Shown piece after piece: positions 57,329-57,439 of a DNA stretch of 57,439 nt. A program made the position numbers and the translations under genes. This stretch comes from Bacteroidales bacterium UBA3834 (GTDB lineage Bacteria > Bacteroidota > Bacteroidia > Bacteroidales > P3), in the NCBI GenBank assembly GCA_002392965.1, contig DGIA01000032.1, positions 39,396 through 96,834 of the forward strand. Reading direction: 5' to 3'. Every line of letters starts with the position of its first letter. Positions within the stretch are counted from its first letter, which is position 1. Below the pieces are notes generated by a model. It was not told the DNA's origin. It saw only the letters and a list, made by a program, of their open reading frames with translations, and did no database searches.

Positions 57329-57439
57329 ATTTTTATTGGTTTTCCGCCGGTCTCCAATTGCGAGCGGCCATACTTCCGCTTTTTGTGTGCATGTTTTGAC
57401 GTAAGATATTGTGCTGTAATGAGATATTTATGTTTTCGT

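Noticed and set aside
1..57439. tRNA, rRNA, integrase or transposase genes
   Set aside because: No tRNA-like cloverleaf, rRNA sequence, DDE/IS or tyrosine-recombinase protein was recognised on reading both strands. A dedicated scan (tRNAscan, ISfinder) was not possible.

Overview
The window reads as a chromosomal segment of a Bacteroidales bacterium (phylum Bacteroidota), moderately GC-rich. The main evidence is the promoter type: a TAnnTTTG -7 box, often with TTTG 18-20 bp upstream, precedes many genes. Other evidence is type IX secretion (T9SS)-style cargo proteins, a PorP/SprF-like protein, a glycine-lipid acyltransferase pair, an ADP-forming acetyl-CoA synthetase and the rpmG-DUF4295 ribosomal pair. 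I cannot name a genus. No rRNA, tRNA, CRISPR array, transposase or prophage gene was recognised.

Layout. 1-4.6 kb: phosphofructokinase and a hotdog thioesterase, followed by an AT-richer type II restriction endonuclease (AccI-like) and its N6-adenine methyltransferase. 4.6-8.6 kb: purH, mreB and a secreted M14 carboxypeptidase, without mreC/mreD. 8.6-9.9 kb: rpmG and DUF4295 on the minus strand, then a repeat- and hairpin-rich spacer. 9.9-14 kb: glycine-lipid acyltransferases (glsA-glsB type), engB and a PBP4-type DD-carboxypeptidase. 14-21.4 kb: ileS followed by a 1287-residue gingipain-like (C25) cargo protein. 21.6-29.7 kb: ADP-forming acetyl-CoA synthetase, outer-membrane barrel, pyrC, a WG-repeat protein, a methionine gamma-lyase-like enzyme and elbB. 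29.8-38 kb: a secreted beta-helix protein, a structured leader plus DUF2798 membrane protein, HU, a coiled-coil protein, an AraC regulator, a Na/phosphate symporter with a possible Pho-box array, a TPR membrane protein and a dihydroorotate-dehydrogenase-like protein. 38-40.6 kb: four-helix-bundle protein, kdsA and a DEDDh exonuclease. 40.7-46.7 kb (minus): tsaD, PorP/SprF-like, PD40-OmpA, ECF sigma, a putative anti-sigma and a GIN-domain barrel protein. 47-51 kb: ROK protein, GH92 alpha-mannosidase lipoprotein and a small Cys-rich lipoprotein. 51-57.1 kb (minus): tamB, a membrane LytTR regulator and a phosphodiester glycosidase.

The most unusual non-coding feature is a set of intergenic arrays, nearly all with an 11-bp repeat period. 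Four arrays share a CTAGG/CCTAG core. Two, 19 kb apart, have the same architecture of five CTCCGT units facing about four inverted units. One has CGTCAAATACC units. One, of GTTAC/GTTAA units, overlaps the promoter of the phosphate transporter gene and looks like a Pho box. A second candidate for novelty is a roughly 160-nt structured leader at 31918-32075. It has a possible pseudoknot and ends in an intrinsic terminator just before the DUF2798 gene.

Much of the coding capacity serves the cell envelope: lipid A/KDO (kdsA), glycine lipids (glsAB), peptidoglycan (mreB, PBP4), outer-membrane assembly (tamB), T9SS machinery and cargo, and glycan degradation (GH92, phosphodiester glycosidase). Functions are assigned from sequence motifs and family memory alone. 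No database search was run.
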